Positions 1-5,284 are shown, counted from the first letter of the stretch. The stretch is 8,868 nucleotides of DNA from JBDTSW01 sp039930945 (GCA_039930945.1 JBDTSW010000090.1:1-8868), one strand, 5' to 3'. Numbers and translations are program-made. Notes: a model not told the origin generated them from the letters alone.

Positions 1-88
1 TGGTGATCACGACTGAGCGTGTCACCTGAGGGGGCCCTTCTTCATGGCAGTCCAAGGCGCAGCACTCACCCGATAGGGGGTTAGGCGG

Positions 89-116
89 CGTTATGGGTCG
101 CATGGCGCCCATAACG
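89..116. repeat. Perfect 9-bp inverted repeat with 10-base loop
   Basis: CGTTATGGG at 89-97 is the exact reverse complement of CCCATAACG at 108-116, separated by 10 bases. Neither flank has a T-run, so it is not a standard intrinsic terminator. It may be an operator for a gene outside the window, or a second stem in the 3' region of the Rpf-like transcript. The arms are less GC-rich than their surroundings, which makes chance pairing less likely than for the many all-GC stems nearby. Confidence 0.45.
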
Positions 117-176
117 GCGGGTCGGGTCCAGGCCAAAGCGACCCTTCACGGTGAGCCCGTGCTCGTGCGCTGTTGT

Positions 177-194
177 GGGCGGCCGAGGCCGCCC
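177..194 (-). terminator. GC hairpin after the Rpf-like gene, candidate U-less terminator
   Basis: GGGCGGC (177-183) and GCCGCCC (188-194) form a perfect 7-bp stem with a 4-base loop. It begins nine bases past the stop codon of the minus-strand Rpf-like gene. No U-tract follows on the minus strand (ACAACAG). GC-rich hairpins without U-tracts occur at gene ends in high-GC actinobacteria, and the position right after a stop codon supports that role. GC-rich DNA also makes such stems by chance. Confidence 0.5.
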
Positions 195-203
195 GAGGCC
201 CGC

Positions 204-671
204 CTACCCGCAGACGGGCCAGGGGCTCGATCCGGACCGCGAGTAGAGGATCGCGGCGCGCATGTCCTGCTCGGCCTCCGGCGCTGAAGCGGGGTCGCCG
301 CTGCCGCCGACCGCCGCCCAGGTGCCGGTGTCGAACTGGTACTTGCCCCGGTAGGTGCCGTCGGAGGAGACGGCTGCCGGATCGCCGCCGGACTCACAGC
401 CCGCGACCGATTCCAGGGTCGCCCGCGAGACGCCGTACTGCTCGGGCGGCGCGAACTCGGGCACGCGTGCCTGACGGCGCTCGCGCCGGCGCTCGAGCCG
501 GTCCTGGTGAACCTCGATCGAGCGCGCCAGGCGCTGCTCCGGCTTGTCGAGCAGCTCCAGCTTGGCCTCAGGGCCGCCGGCATCGACGCCCGCAGCGCCG
601 GCCGCCTGTGCGGGGACCGCGCCGATCCCGGCAACCGCCAGGGTCGCGATCAGCTTGCTTCGAACCAACAT
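204..671 (-). CDS. Secreted Rpf-like transglycosylase domain protein
   Basis: Probable exported cell-wall hydrolase of the resuscitation-promoting-factor/lysozyme-like fold, 155 residues. Residues 1-23 look like a Sec signal peptide: a basic start (R4, K6), a hydrophobic core and AQA before a likely cleavage at 23/24. Residues 35-70 are a charged, Arg- and Glu-rich linker with helical or coiled-coil character. Residues 76-155 match the transglycosylase-like domain: GVS, the CESGGDP motif with the expected catalytic Glu93, YRGKYQFDTGTW, and the terminal WPVCG. Cys92 and Cys154 sit where a domain-closing disulfide would be expected. I chose ATG at 671 because GGAGG at 682-678 lies six bases upstream; the in-frame TTG at 674 sits too close to it. 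The family cleaves peptidoglycan glycan strands and is linked to outgrowth and resuscitation. No LysM or other wall-binding domain is present. Confidence 0.88.
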   Translation of the reverse strand: MLVRSKLIATLAVAGIGAVPAQAAGAAGVDAGGPEAKLELLDKPEQRLARSIEVHQDRLERRRERRQARVPEFAPPEQYGVSRATLESVAGCESGGDPAAVSSDGTYRGKYQFDTGTWAAVGGSGDPASAPEAEQDMRAAILYSRSGSSPWPVCG

Positions 672-677
672 CAATGA

Positions 678-682
678 CCTCC
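678..682 (-). promoter_or_regulatory. Ribosome binding site of the Rpf-like gene
   Basis: The minus strand reads GGAGG here, six bases before ATG at 671. This is the clearest Shine-Dalgarno sequence on the minus strand of the window, and it decides the start in favour of ATG over the adjacent TTG. Confidence 0.75.
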
Positions 683-880
683 ATCAATTCCCAAGACGGC
701 AGCGGGCTCACACCAATGGCCGCCCGCGAGTGCGCCACAGAGGCGCGGGACGAGGGCGGTGGGGCGTTTCGCCGGCGATCGCCGGGCGTTCGGATCTGGC
801 CCCCGGCGGCTCGCAATCGAGCGGTGCGCCGACCATCGGCGCGGGCACGGAGGGCTCCGTGTGCCAAGCCAGGGTCACAG
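683..880 (-). promoter_or_regulatory. Structured 5' leader of the Rpf-like gene, candidate cis-acting RNA
   Basis: No supported gene occupies the 368 bases between the Rpf-like start (671) and the phosphoesterase start (1040). Between the CRP-like site and the Rpf-like start I can draw consecutive stems. 847-868: GGCAC/GTGCC extending to nine pairs with a two-base bulge. 826-842: GCGCCGA/TCGGCGC, perfect 7 bp with a 3-base loop. 809-822: GCTCG/CGAGC with a 4-base loop. 772-785: a perfect 14-base palindrome. 723-749: CCCGCG/CGCGGG, with an alternative inner GCGCC/GGCGC stem. Rpf genes in Streptomyces and mycobacteria have long structured leaders, some with a cyclic-di-AMP (ydaO-type) riboswitch. 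I could not match the conserved ydaO segments, so I do not assign that class. High GC alone produces many stems, and the transcription start is not known. Confidence 0.35.
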
Positions 881-897
881 ACCAGCTGCCGTTTGTG

Positions 898-913
898 TGT
901 GACGGTAGTCACG
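898..913. promoter_or_regulatory. CRP/cAMP-receptor-type binding site
   Basis: The plus strand reads TGTGA-CGGTAG-TCACG, matching nine of the ten fixed bases of the TGTGA-N6-TCACA site bound by CRP-family regulators. The core GTGA-N6-TCAC is perfectly symmetric. It lies about 230 bases upstream of the Rpf-like start codon and about 130 upstream of the phosphoesterase start, so it could serve either gene. CRP control of rpfA is established in Mycobacterium tuberculosis and Streptomyces coelicolor, which favours the Rpf-like gene as target. Confidence 0.55.
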
Positions 914-938
914 CTTGCAAGCATTCGCTCACATTCGC
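913..938. repeat. GCTTGCAAGC palindrome followed by CATTCGC direct repeats
   Basis: A perfect 10-base palindrome, GCTTGCAAGC, occupies 913-922 next to the CRP-like site. CATTCGC then occurs twice, at 922-928 and 932-938, exactly ten bases apart. Tandem heptamers one helical turn apart are a common layout for a dimeric activator or response regulator. On the minus strand they lie just upstream of the CRP-like site, so the cluster could be a compound control region for the Rpf-like gene. Which protein binds is unknown. Confidence 0.35.
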
Positions 939-971
939 GCAGGGAAAGCAGGGGTCCGTGCCTGAGACCAT

Positions 972-983
972 GTTCGTGTGAAC
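972..983. repeat. GTTC-GTGT-GAAC inverted repeat
   Basis: GTTC at 972-975 and GAAC at 980-983 form a 4-4-4 dyad about 57 bases upstream of the phosphoesterase start. The half-sites are in the opposite orientation to the GAAC-N4-GTTC LexA box of Gram-positive bacteria, so I do not call it an SOS box. It may be a small operator or chance. Confidence 0.2.
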
Positions 984-990
984 GCTGGGG

Positions 991-1016
991 CCGGGCGGGC
1001 GGCCTGGCGCGCCCGG
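991..1016. repeat. GC-rich inverted repeat upstream of the phosphoesterase gene
   Basis: CCGGGCG at 991-997 pairs exactly with CGCCCGG at 1010-1016 across a 12-base gap. It ends 23 bases before the GTG start of the phosphoesterase gene and would cover the promoter region. It could be an operator or a chance stem in GC-rich DNA. Confidence 0.25.
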
Positions 1017-1027
1017 ACCCGGACTGA

Positions 1028-1033
1028 GATGAT
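1028..1033 (+). promoter_or_regulatory. Possible -10 element of a leaderless phosphoesterase transcript
   Basis: GATGAT ends six bases before the GTG start at 1040, the distance at which transcription would begin on or next to the start codon. No Shine-Dalgarno sequence is visible before the GTG. The same GAT-CG-N4-GTG arrangement precedes the ThDP-enzyme gene at 5332-5343. I see no good -35 box, so this is tentative. Confidence 0.3.
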
Positions 1034-1039
1034 CGCGCC

Positions 1040-1636
1040 GTGAAGCTGCTGGCCTTCAGCGACCTGCACCGCGACCTCGCCGGGGCCGCCGACCTGGTGG
1101 CCGCCAGCGCCGACGCAGACGTCGTCGTCGGGGCCGGCGACTTCGCCTCCGTCCACAGCGGGCTGGAGGAGACGATCGACGCCCTGCGGCCGATCGACCG
1201 CCCGACCGTGCTGGTGCCGGGAAACAACGAGACCGAGGACGCGCTGCGGGCGGCCTGCGAGGGGTGGGCAGCGGCCACCGTCCTCCACGGCGAGGGGACG
1301 ACGCTCGGCGGGATCGAGTTCTGGGGGCTGGGGGCGGGTATCCCGGTGACGCCCTGGGACTGGAGCTTCGACCTGGCCGAGCCCGAGGCCGAGGCGATGC
1401 TCGCCGCCGCGCCCGAGGGCTGTGTGCTGATCGTGCACTCGCCTCCGCTGGGCCACGTCGACGCCTCCGGATCGGGGCGGCACCTCGGCAGCGAGGCGAT
1501 CCTGGGCGCGATCAGGGCCAAGCGCCCGCAGCTCGCGGTCTGCGGGCACATCCACGACAGCTGGGGCCTCGAGTCGAGCCTCGGGCCGACCCGGATCGCC
1601 AACCTCGGTCCCGCCGGAAAGGTGTTCGAGATCTAG
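1040..1636 (+). CDS. Calcineurin-like metallophosphoesterase
   Basis: A 198-residue, single-domain, probably cytosolic phosphoesterase with a two-metal centre. The family's metal-binding blocks appear in order: D8-x-H10 (SDLH), GD34 (GAGDF), GN62 (PGNNE), H133 (VHSPP) and GH170-x-H172 (CGHIH). The usual GNHE/GNHD block reads GNNE, so the His that commonly assists catalysis is Asn63. Some small phosphodiesterases of the YfcE/MJ0936 type also lack that His, so activity is still likely, perhaps on phosphodiesters. The substrate cannot be predicted. I chose GTG 1040 because the first beta strand (KLLAFSD) starts immediately after it. The gene diverges from the Rpf-like gene and converges on the CGNR regulator, with only six bases between the two stop codons. 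Confidence 0.88.
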   Translation: MKLLAFSDLHRDLAGAADLVAASADADVVVGAGDFASVHSGLEETIDALRPIDRPTVLVPGNNETEDALRAACEGWAAATVLHGEGTTLGGIEFWGLGAGIPVTPWDWSFDLAEPEAEAMLAAAPEGCVLIVHSPPLGHVDASGSGRHLGSEAILGAIRAKRPQLAVCGHIHDSWGLESSLGPTRIANLGPAGKVFEI

Positions 1637-1646
1637 CGGGCTCTAG
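1633..1646. repeat. CTAG-N6-CTAG dyad holding both stop codons
   Basis: CTAG at 1633-1636 and CTAG at 1643-1646 provide the TAG stops of the converging phosphoesterase and CGNR genes on opposite strands. The six-base junction has no room for a normal hairpin terminator, so transcripts from the two sides probably overlap or end inside the opposite gene. Confidence 0.35.
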
Positions 1647-2239
1647 TTGTCCGTGCGCTTCGCCCGGTAGGTCCGGGTCTTCGCCCGGTTGCCGCAGACA
1701 TCCATCGAGCACCAGTGCCGCGATCGGTTTCGCGAGCGATCGTAGAACGCCCACAGGCACTCCTCGGAGGTGCAGGCCTTGAGCCGCTGCCAGGTTCCGG
1801 AGTCCTGTGCCTTGGCGATCGCGGCGAGCACGCCGGCGACCAGCGCGTCCACGCCCCGGGCCGAACACGCCATCTCGACCCCCCCGTCCGGGCCGATCTC
1901 GAGGCGGACGGGCGCGGCCTCGGCGATCCCCTGCAGCTGCCGCATCGCCGCCGGGTCCAGCGGGCGACCGCTGTTGGCCAGCAGCAGCGACCGCACCGCC
2001 TCGCGAAAGGCGATCGCGCGCTCGAGCTCCGTATCGCTCAACCGGCGCCCGACCGGCAGCCCGCGCTCGGTGAGCCAGGTGGCAAGCGCGGCAGGATCGG
2101 TCAGCTCCTCGCGGTCGGGGTCGAGCTCGCGCGTGTTCACGAACGCTCTCACCAGCTCGAGCTCGCCCGGCGCGGGCTCGCCTTCGGTGCTCGGCGCAGC
2201 CCTGTCGGAGCCGACTTCGATGTTTCGTGTTGCAGACAC
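1643..2239 (-). CDS. CGNR zinc-finger (ABATE-type) transcriptional regulator
   Basis: A 198-residue protein of the CGNR zinc-finger family, thought to be DNA-binding regulators, often described as stress-related. The N-terminal half (about 25-145) fits the helical ABATE-type domain: ELVRAFVNT near 28-36, then a DPAALATWL segment and a FREAVRSLLLA helix. The C-terminal zinc finger is clear: Cys156, Cys161, Cys177 and Cys182 in a Cx4C-x15-Cx4C arrangement, with the signature CGNR at 182-185 and CLWAFYDRSRNRSRHWCS before it. The end is strongly basic (R185-R195), as expected for DNA contact. I chose GTG at 2239; promoter elements place the transcript start at or beside it, so translation may be leaderless. 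The operator-like dyad in its own promoter suggests autoregulation together with the divergent small gene. The signal it senses is unknown. Confidence 0.88.
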   Translation of the reverse strand: MSATRNIEVGSDRAAPSTEGEPAPGELELVRAFVNTRELDPDREELTDPAALATWLTERGLPVGRRLSDTELERAIAFREAVRSLLLANSGRPLDPAAMRQLQGIAEAAPVRLEIGPDGGVEMACSARGVDALVAGVLAAIAKAQDSGTWQRLKACTSEECLWAFYDRSRNRSRHWCSMDVCGNRAKTRTYRAKRTDN

Positions 2240-2257
2240 CGTCTAACAGTGTATAGT
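2230..2257 (+). promoter_or_regulatory. Promoter of the 43-codon gene
   Basis: TTGCAG at 2230-2235 and TATAGT at 2252-2257 form a sigma70-type pair with a 16-base spacer. Transcription would start near 2264, giving a leader of about 45 bases that includes the ribosome binding site at 2298-2302. The -35 box lies within the first codons of the divergent CGNR gene, so the two promoters overlap head-on. Confidence 0.55.
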
Positions 2258-2276
2258 GGTGTTCCAACACCGTCAA
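2248..2276 (-). promoter_or_regulatory. Promoter of the CGNR regulator gene, leaderless
   Basis: On the minus strand TTGACG (2276-2271) is followed, after exactly 17 bases, by TACACT (2253-2248). Only eight bases then separate the -10 box from the GTG start at 2239, so the transcript would begin at or immediately before the start codon. There is no Shine-Dalgarno sequence, consistent with leaderless translation, which is common in actinobacteria. Confidence 0.55.
2258..2271. promoter_or_regulatory. Operator-like dyad in the CGNR/small-gene divergent promoter
   Basis: GGTGTT-CC-AACACC is a perfect 6-2-6 inverted repeat. It sits in the spacer between the -35 and -10 of the minus promoter and immediately after the -10 of the plus promoter, so one bound protein could block both. 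The right half is also part of a repeated 12-mer: ACACCGTCTAAC (2236-2247) and ACACCGTCAAAC (2267-2278), which differ at one base and start 31 bases apart, about three helical turns. The adjacent CGNR regulator is the obvious candidate binder, but that is inference. Confidence 0.5.
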
Positions 2277-2297
2277 ACTCAGTTAGCCAGTTACAGA

Positions 2298-2302
2298 AAG
2301 GA
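2298..2302 (+). promoter_or_regulatory. Ribosome binding site of the 43-codon gene
   Basis: AAGGA, within GAAAGGAAG, lies six bases upstream of ATG 2309. It is the main argument that this short reading frame is translated. Confidence 0.6.
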
Positions 2303-2308
2303 AGCGCG

Positions 2309-2440
2309 ATGCAGATCCATCCGGCATTCATCACCACGCTGATGATCGAGCGCGATCGCGGGCTCAAGCGCCGGGCCGAGCAGGCCCGGGCGTTGCCCCG
2401 CGGCCGGCGCATCACCCGCAGCGCCCCCTGGCCTCCCTGA
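2309..2440 (+). CDS. Small basic hypothetical protein, 43 aa
   Basis: I do not recognise a named family. The 43 residues begin MQIHPAFITTLMIERDRGLK, continue as a basic helix-prone stretch (RRAEQARALPRGRR) and end in SAPWPP. The first part (residues 5-13) is moderately hydrophobic and the rest carries many Arg residues, so an amphipathic, membrane- or nucleic-acid-associated peptide is possible. Support for a real gene: a sigma70-like promoter, a well-spaced AAGGA ribosome binding site, an ATG start, and a promoter shared head-to-head with the CGNR regulator. It ends eight bases before the convergent stop of the FAD oxidoreductase gene. It is likely controlled by the dyad at 2258-2271, perhaps by the CGNR protein. 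Its function is unknown. Confidence 0.6.
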   Translation: MQIHPAFITTLMIERDRGLKRRAEQARALPRGRRITRSAPWPP

Positions 2441-2448
2441 GCCGAGGG

Positions 2449-4056
2449 TCAGCCGCCCAGGTCGGCGAGCACGGCCTGGGCGGCGCCGCGACCGTTGAGC
2501 GCGATCACCGAGCCGCCCGGATGGGTGGCGCCCCCGCACAGGTAGACGCCCGAGACCGGCGTTCGCCACTCCAGGCGACGGTCCCACATCTGGTGCGGCA
2601 GCGCCTCGCCCTGGAAGATGTGGCCGCCCGTGAGCCCGACCCGCTCCTCGATGTCGGGCGGGCCGAGCACCTGCAGATGCTCGATGCACTCGCGGATATC
2701 GGGGGCGTGGACGGCGATCCCGTCGAGGATCTCGTCGGCGATCTCGTCTCGACGCGAGTCCCAGTCGCCCTCGGCCAGCTCGTAGGGCGCGTACTGGGCG
2801 AAGACGCTCATCACGTGGTGGCCCTCGGGGGCGACCGACGAGTCGTAGGCGCTTTGAAAGTAGAGCTCGGCAAAGCCGAAGCGGGGTTCGCCCCGGCGCG
2901 CGGCCTCGACCGCCTCCTGAGCGGCATCGAGCCCGGGGGTGATCGCGACCATCGCCCGGTATGCGTCGACGTCGCCGGCGGCGGTGAACGACGGCGGCCG
3001 GCGCAGGGCGGCGTTGAGCTTGATCACCGGCGAGGCGACCTCCCAGGCCTGGAGGCGATCGCGATAGCCGGCGGGGACCTCGGCGCCGTCGAGCATCGCC
3101 AGGGTGCGCTTGGGGTCGGCGTTGGAGATCACCACCGGCGCGCTGAGGAAATCGCCGTCGGCGGTCCGAACCCCCTCGCCGGGGACGATCTCGGCAACCG
3201 GAGTACCGGCCGCGATCGTCGCCCCGGACTCGAGCGCCGCCTGGGCGATGGCGAACGAAACCCGTCCCATTCCCCCTTCGACGTAGCCCCAGACCGATCC
3301 CAGCCCGAGCAGGTCCCCCTGGTGGTGCATGAGCTTGATCGAGGCGGTGCCCGGATCGCGGGGCCCGGCGAAGGTGCCGATCACCCCCTGCCCGAAGAGC
3401 GCGTGCTTGAGCCGCTCGTCGTCGATATAGCGGTCGAGCACGTCGGCGATCGAGTCCTCGAACAGGATCGAGATCAGCTCGGAGTCGCCGTCGAGGATGC
3501 GCTCGATCTCGGCCCGGCTGGGCGAGGGAGCCTGCCAGGTGTCCCCGGCCGCCCCCTCTCGCAGCGCCAGGCGCAGGCGCTTGAAGGTCGCCTCATAGGC
3601 CTCGCGCCCGCGAATGTCACGGTCGGAGAAGCCCTGCTCGCGCATGTGGGCGGCGGTGCGGGCCGGGTCGAGGAACGCGGCGAGGGAGCTGCCGTCTGTG
3701 AGCGGGCACCAGAGGTTGGGGTCGGCGGGGGTGACGCGATAACCGTGGCGCTCCAGCTCGAGTTCGCGGATCACGACCTCGTCGAGCAGGCCGACGACGT
3801 ACGCGCAGGGGCTGACGATGTAGTCGGGGTCATCCTCGAAGGGGCGCTCGAGCGTGCACGCTCCGCCCAGCCGCTCGCTGCGCTCGAGGACCAGCACCGA
3901 CCGCCCCGAGCGCGCCAGGTAGGCCGCTGCGGTGAGCCCGTTGTGCCCGCCGCCGACGACGATCGCGTCCCAGCGCCTTGCCGCCAGCTCCGAGATCGGC
4001 GCCGGCATGCCGACCACGCCCATCACCGCCGTGACGTCCACCCGCTGGTCACTCAT
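2449..4056 (-). CDS. FAD-dependent oxidoreductase, PYROXD2/phytoene-desaturase-like
   Basis: A 535-residue flavoprotein of the NAD(P)/FAD-dependent amine-oxidase/CrtI superfamily. The dinucleotide-binding fold is near the N terminus: WDAIVVGGGHNGLTAAAYLA, with GGGHNG at 35-40, and the strand VLVLERSERLGGACT ending in the ribose-binding Glu. The C terminus has the second FAD signature (GVYLCGGATHPGGSV and ALNGRGAA). The GGGHNGL form and overall length suit the PYROXD2-like branch better than true carotenoid desaturases, and no carotenoid genes are nearby; the substrate is unknown. The first 28 residues before the FAD fold are extra. ATG codons at residues 12 and 17 are possible later starts, and none has a strong ribosome binding site. 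It follows the MFS gene on the same strand after 46 bases, so the two may be co-transcribed. It probably acts in the cytosol or at the membrane surface. Confidence 0.85.
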   Translation of the reverse strand: MSDQRVDVTAVMGVVGMPAPISELAARRWDAIVVGGGHNGLTAAAYLARSGRSVLVLERSERLGGACTLERPFEDDPDYIVSPCAYVVGLLDEVVIRELELERHGYRVTPADPNLWCPLTDGSSLAAFLDPARTAAHMREQGFSDRDIRGREAYEATFKRLRLALREGAAGDTWQAPSPSRAEIERILDGDSELISILFEDSIADVLDRYIDDERLKHALFGQGVIGTFAGPRDPGTASIKLMHHQGDLLGLGSVWGYVEGGMGRVSFAIAQAALESGATIAAGTPVAEIVPGEGVRTADGDFLSAPVVISNADPKRTLAMLDGAEVPAGYRDRLQAWEVASPVIKLNAALRRPPSFTAAGDVDAYRAMVAITPGLDAAQEAVEAARRGEPRFGFAELYFQSAYDSSVAPEGHHVMSVFAQYAPYELAEGDWDSRRDEIADEILDGIAVHAPDIRECIEHLQVLGPPDIEERVGLTGGHIFQGEALPHQMWDRRLEWRTPVSGVYLCGGATHPGGSVIALNGRGAAQAVLADLGG

Positions 4057-4102
4057 CGCCGCTTCACCGTGGCTTTCCGAGGCCGGGCAAGCCGGGAGCT
4101 TC

Positions 4103-5284
4103 TCATGCCTGGCGCTGCCCGGCAGGTCGGGCCGCGGCCCCGAGCACGATCGCGCCCCGGCGGCTGGCCAGGGTGATCGCCGCCGCGGTCGATCCCATCA
4201 AGGCGGCCGCCAGCGCGAACGGCACCGCGTCGGCCGTGGTCTGGGCGAGGCTCCCCCCGCCCGAGCTGCCGACGACCTGACCCCCGGCCCAGGCCAGGTT
4301 GACGAGCCCGAAGGCGAACCACTGCCCGACGTTGATCCGTTCGGCGGCGTCGGAGAGCATCGCCATCGCCGGCGTCCAGCAAAGACCGAGGACGAGGTCG
4401 GCGAGGACGACCGTCAGGCCGAGAACGGCGACCACCTGGGGGATCGGGAGGACGAGCGCGGTCAGGGCCGCCAGCGCGAGCCCGAGCCGGATCGGCCAGA
4501 GCCGCCCGCGGCGGTCCGCCACCCTGCCGAACAACGGGCTCGCCGCGCCCTCGAGCAGCGCCGCGACCAGGAACACGATGCCGATCACGACACCGCTTGC
4601 GCCAAGCTCATCGAGGCGAAGCGGCGCCAGCACGTTGATGATTCCCGAGAACAGCGCGGGCAGCATCACCAGCCAGAACCCGGCAACGACGGCCGGGACC
4701 CGAGCGGCCCGGCCCAGGCGCCTCCAGCCGGGGAAGGAGGTCGGAGCGGGCGCGCGGGTGCCCACCGCCAGCAACGCGAGCCCCGCCCCGAGCAGGGCGG
4801 CCGACGAGAACACCGGCTCCGGGCCGATCACGGTGGCGATCCCGCCGAGGACGGGGCCGAGCAGGAGCCCGAAGACCGCCGCCGCCAGCGCCGAGCCGAT
4901 CATCTCGCCGCGGCGATCCGGCGGCGAGGCCGAGACCAGCCAGGAGAAGGCGCCGACCCAGGACAAGGCGCCGCCGACTCCCTGGCCGAACCGCGCCAGG
5001 TCGAGCACGACGACAGCGTCGGCGAAGGCGAAGACGAGCCCCGAGACCGACATCAGCGCGAGACCGCCGAGAACGGCGGTGCGAACCCCGAGCCGCGCCG
5101 CGACCCACGCAGCGGGAAAGGTGCCGAGCAGGGTCCCGCCGGCATAGGAGGCGCTGAGGACGCCCGCAGCGGCCTTGGAAAGCCCAAGCTCGTCCGCGTA
5201 TTGCGGCAGCAGCGGCGTCACCGCCGCGTAGAACATCGTGTCGACGAGGATGACGGCGGCGACGAGGACGAACAGGCGGCGCAT
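4103..5284 (-). CDS. Major facilitator superfamily (MFS) transporter
   Basis: A 393-residue integral membrane protein with about 12 hydrophobic segments in two halves, the usual MFS size. The first helix starts almost at once (FVLVAAVILVDTMFY). The loop between helices 2 and 3 carries a partial MFS motif A (WVAARLGVRTAVLGG). The equivalent loop in the second half is clearer (GRVADRRGRLWPIRLG). The start ATG 5284 leaves no spare N terminus, and no Shine-Dalgarno sequence is visible. Substrate and direction cannot be read from the sequence; drug efflux and organic-acid transport are both possible. It diverges from the ThDP-enzyme gene across 56 bases containing an inverted repeat, and precedes the FAD oxidoreductase. 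A role in moving a substrate or product of either neighbour is inference. Confidence 0.88.
   Translation of the reverse strand: MRRLFVLVAAVILVDTMFYAAVTPLLPQYADELGLSKAAAGVLSASYAGGTLLGTFPAAWVAARLGVRTAVLGGLALMSVSGLVFAFADAVVVLDLARFGQGVGGALSWVGAFSWLVSASPPDRRGEMIGSALAAAVFGLLLGPVLGGIATVIGPEPVFSSAALLGAGLALLAVGTRAPAPTSFPGWRRLGRAARVPAVVAGFWLVMLPALFSGIINVLAPLRLDELGASGVVIGIVFLVAALLEGAASPLFGRVADRRGRLWPIRLGLALAALTALVLPIPQVVAVLGLTVVLADLVLGLCWTPAMAMLSDAAERINVGQWFAFGLVNLAWAGGQVVGSSGGGSLAQTTADAVPFALAAALMGSTAAAITLASRRGAIVLGAAARPAGQRQA

Larger units (their letters stand above)
1..203. other. Left-edge intergenic stretch, no supported gene
   Basis: I see no convincing gene here. All three plus frames hit a stop within the first 29 bases; one reads open from the edge to a TGA at 27-29 and could be the last few codons of a gene lying to the left. 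No tRNA-like T-arm or acceptor stem is visible. The stretch holds hairpins: a bulged stem at 2-26, a perfect 9-base inverted repeat at 89-116, and a GC hairpin at 177-194 just after the Rpf-like gene. It probably contains the 3' region of that minus-strand gene. Confidence 0.5.

Noticed and set aside
3..29. 3' end of a plus-strand gene entering from the left
   Set aside because: One frame is open from the edge to TGA 27-29, but eight codons are too few to tell coding from chance.
683..880. ydaO-type c-di-AMP riboswitch
   Set aside because: The genomic position fits, but I could not find the conserved GGGGUGAAUC-like or CAGCUAACC-like segments. A covariance search is needed; only a generic structured leader is reported.
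972..983. LexA/SOS box
   Set aside because: The half-sites are GTTC-N4-GAAC, the reverse of the GAAC-N4-GTTC arrangement bound by Gram-positive LexA.
568..1602. Long minus-strand open frame (344 codons) across the divergent spacer and the phosphoesterase gene
   Set aside because: It lies antisense to a clear metallophosphoesterase and overlaps the Rpf-like gene; its composition (Ser, Arg, Pro, Ala) is that of a GC-rich shadow frame and it shows no domain.
2438..2456. Terminator between the small gene and the FAD oxidoreductase
   Set aside because: Only 4-base pairings (CCCT/AGGG, CTGA/TCAG) can be drawn around the eight-base convergent gap, with no T-run.
2521..4176. 551-codon plus-strand open frame
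   Set aside because: It is antisense to the FAD oxidoreductase, whose FAD motifs are intact. The frame is rich in Gly, Arg, Asp and Val with no fold signature, as expected of a mirror frame in high-GC DNA.
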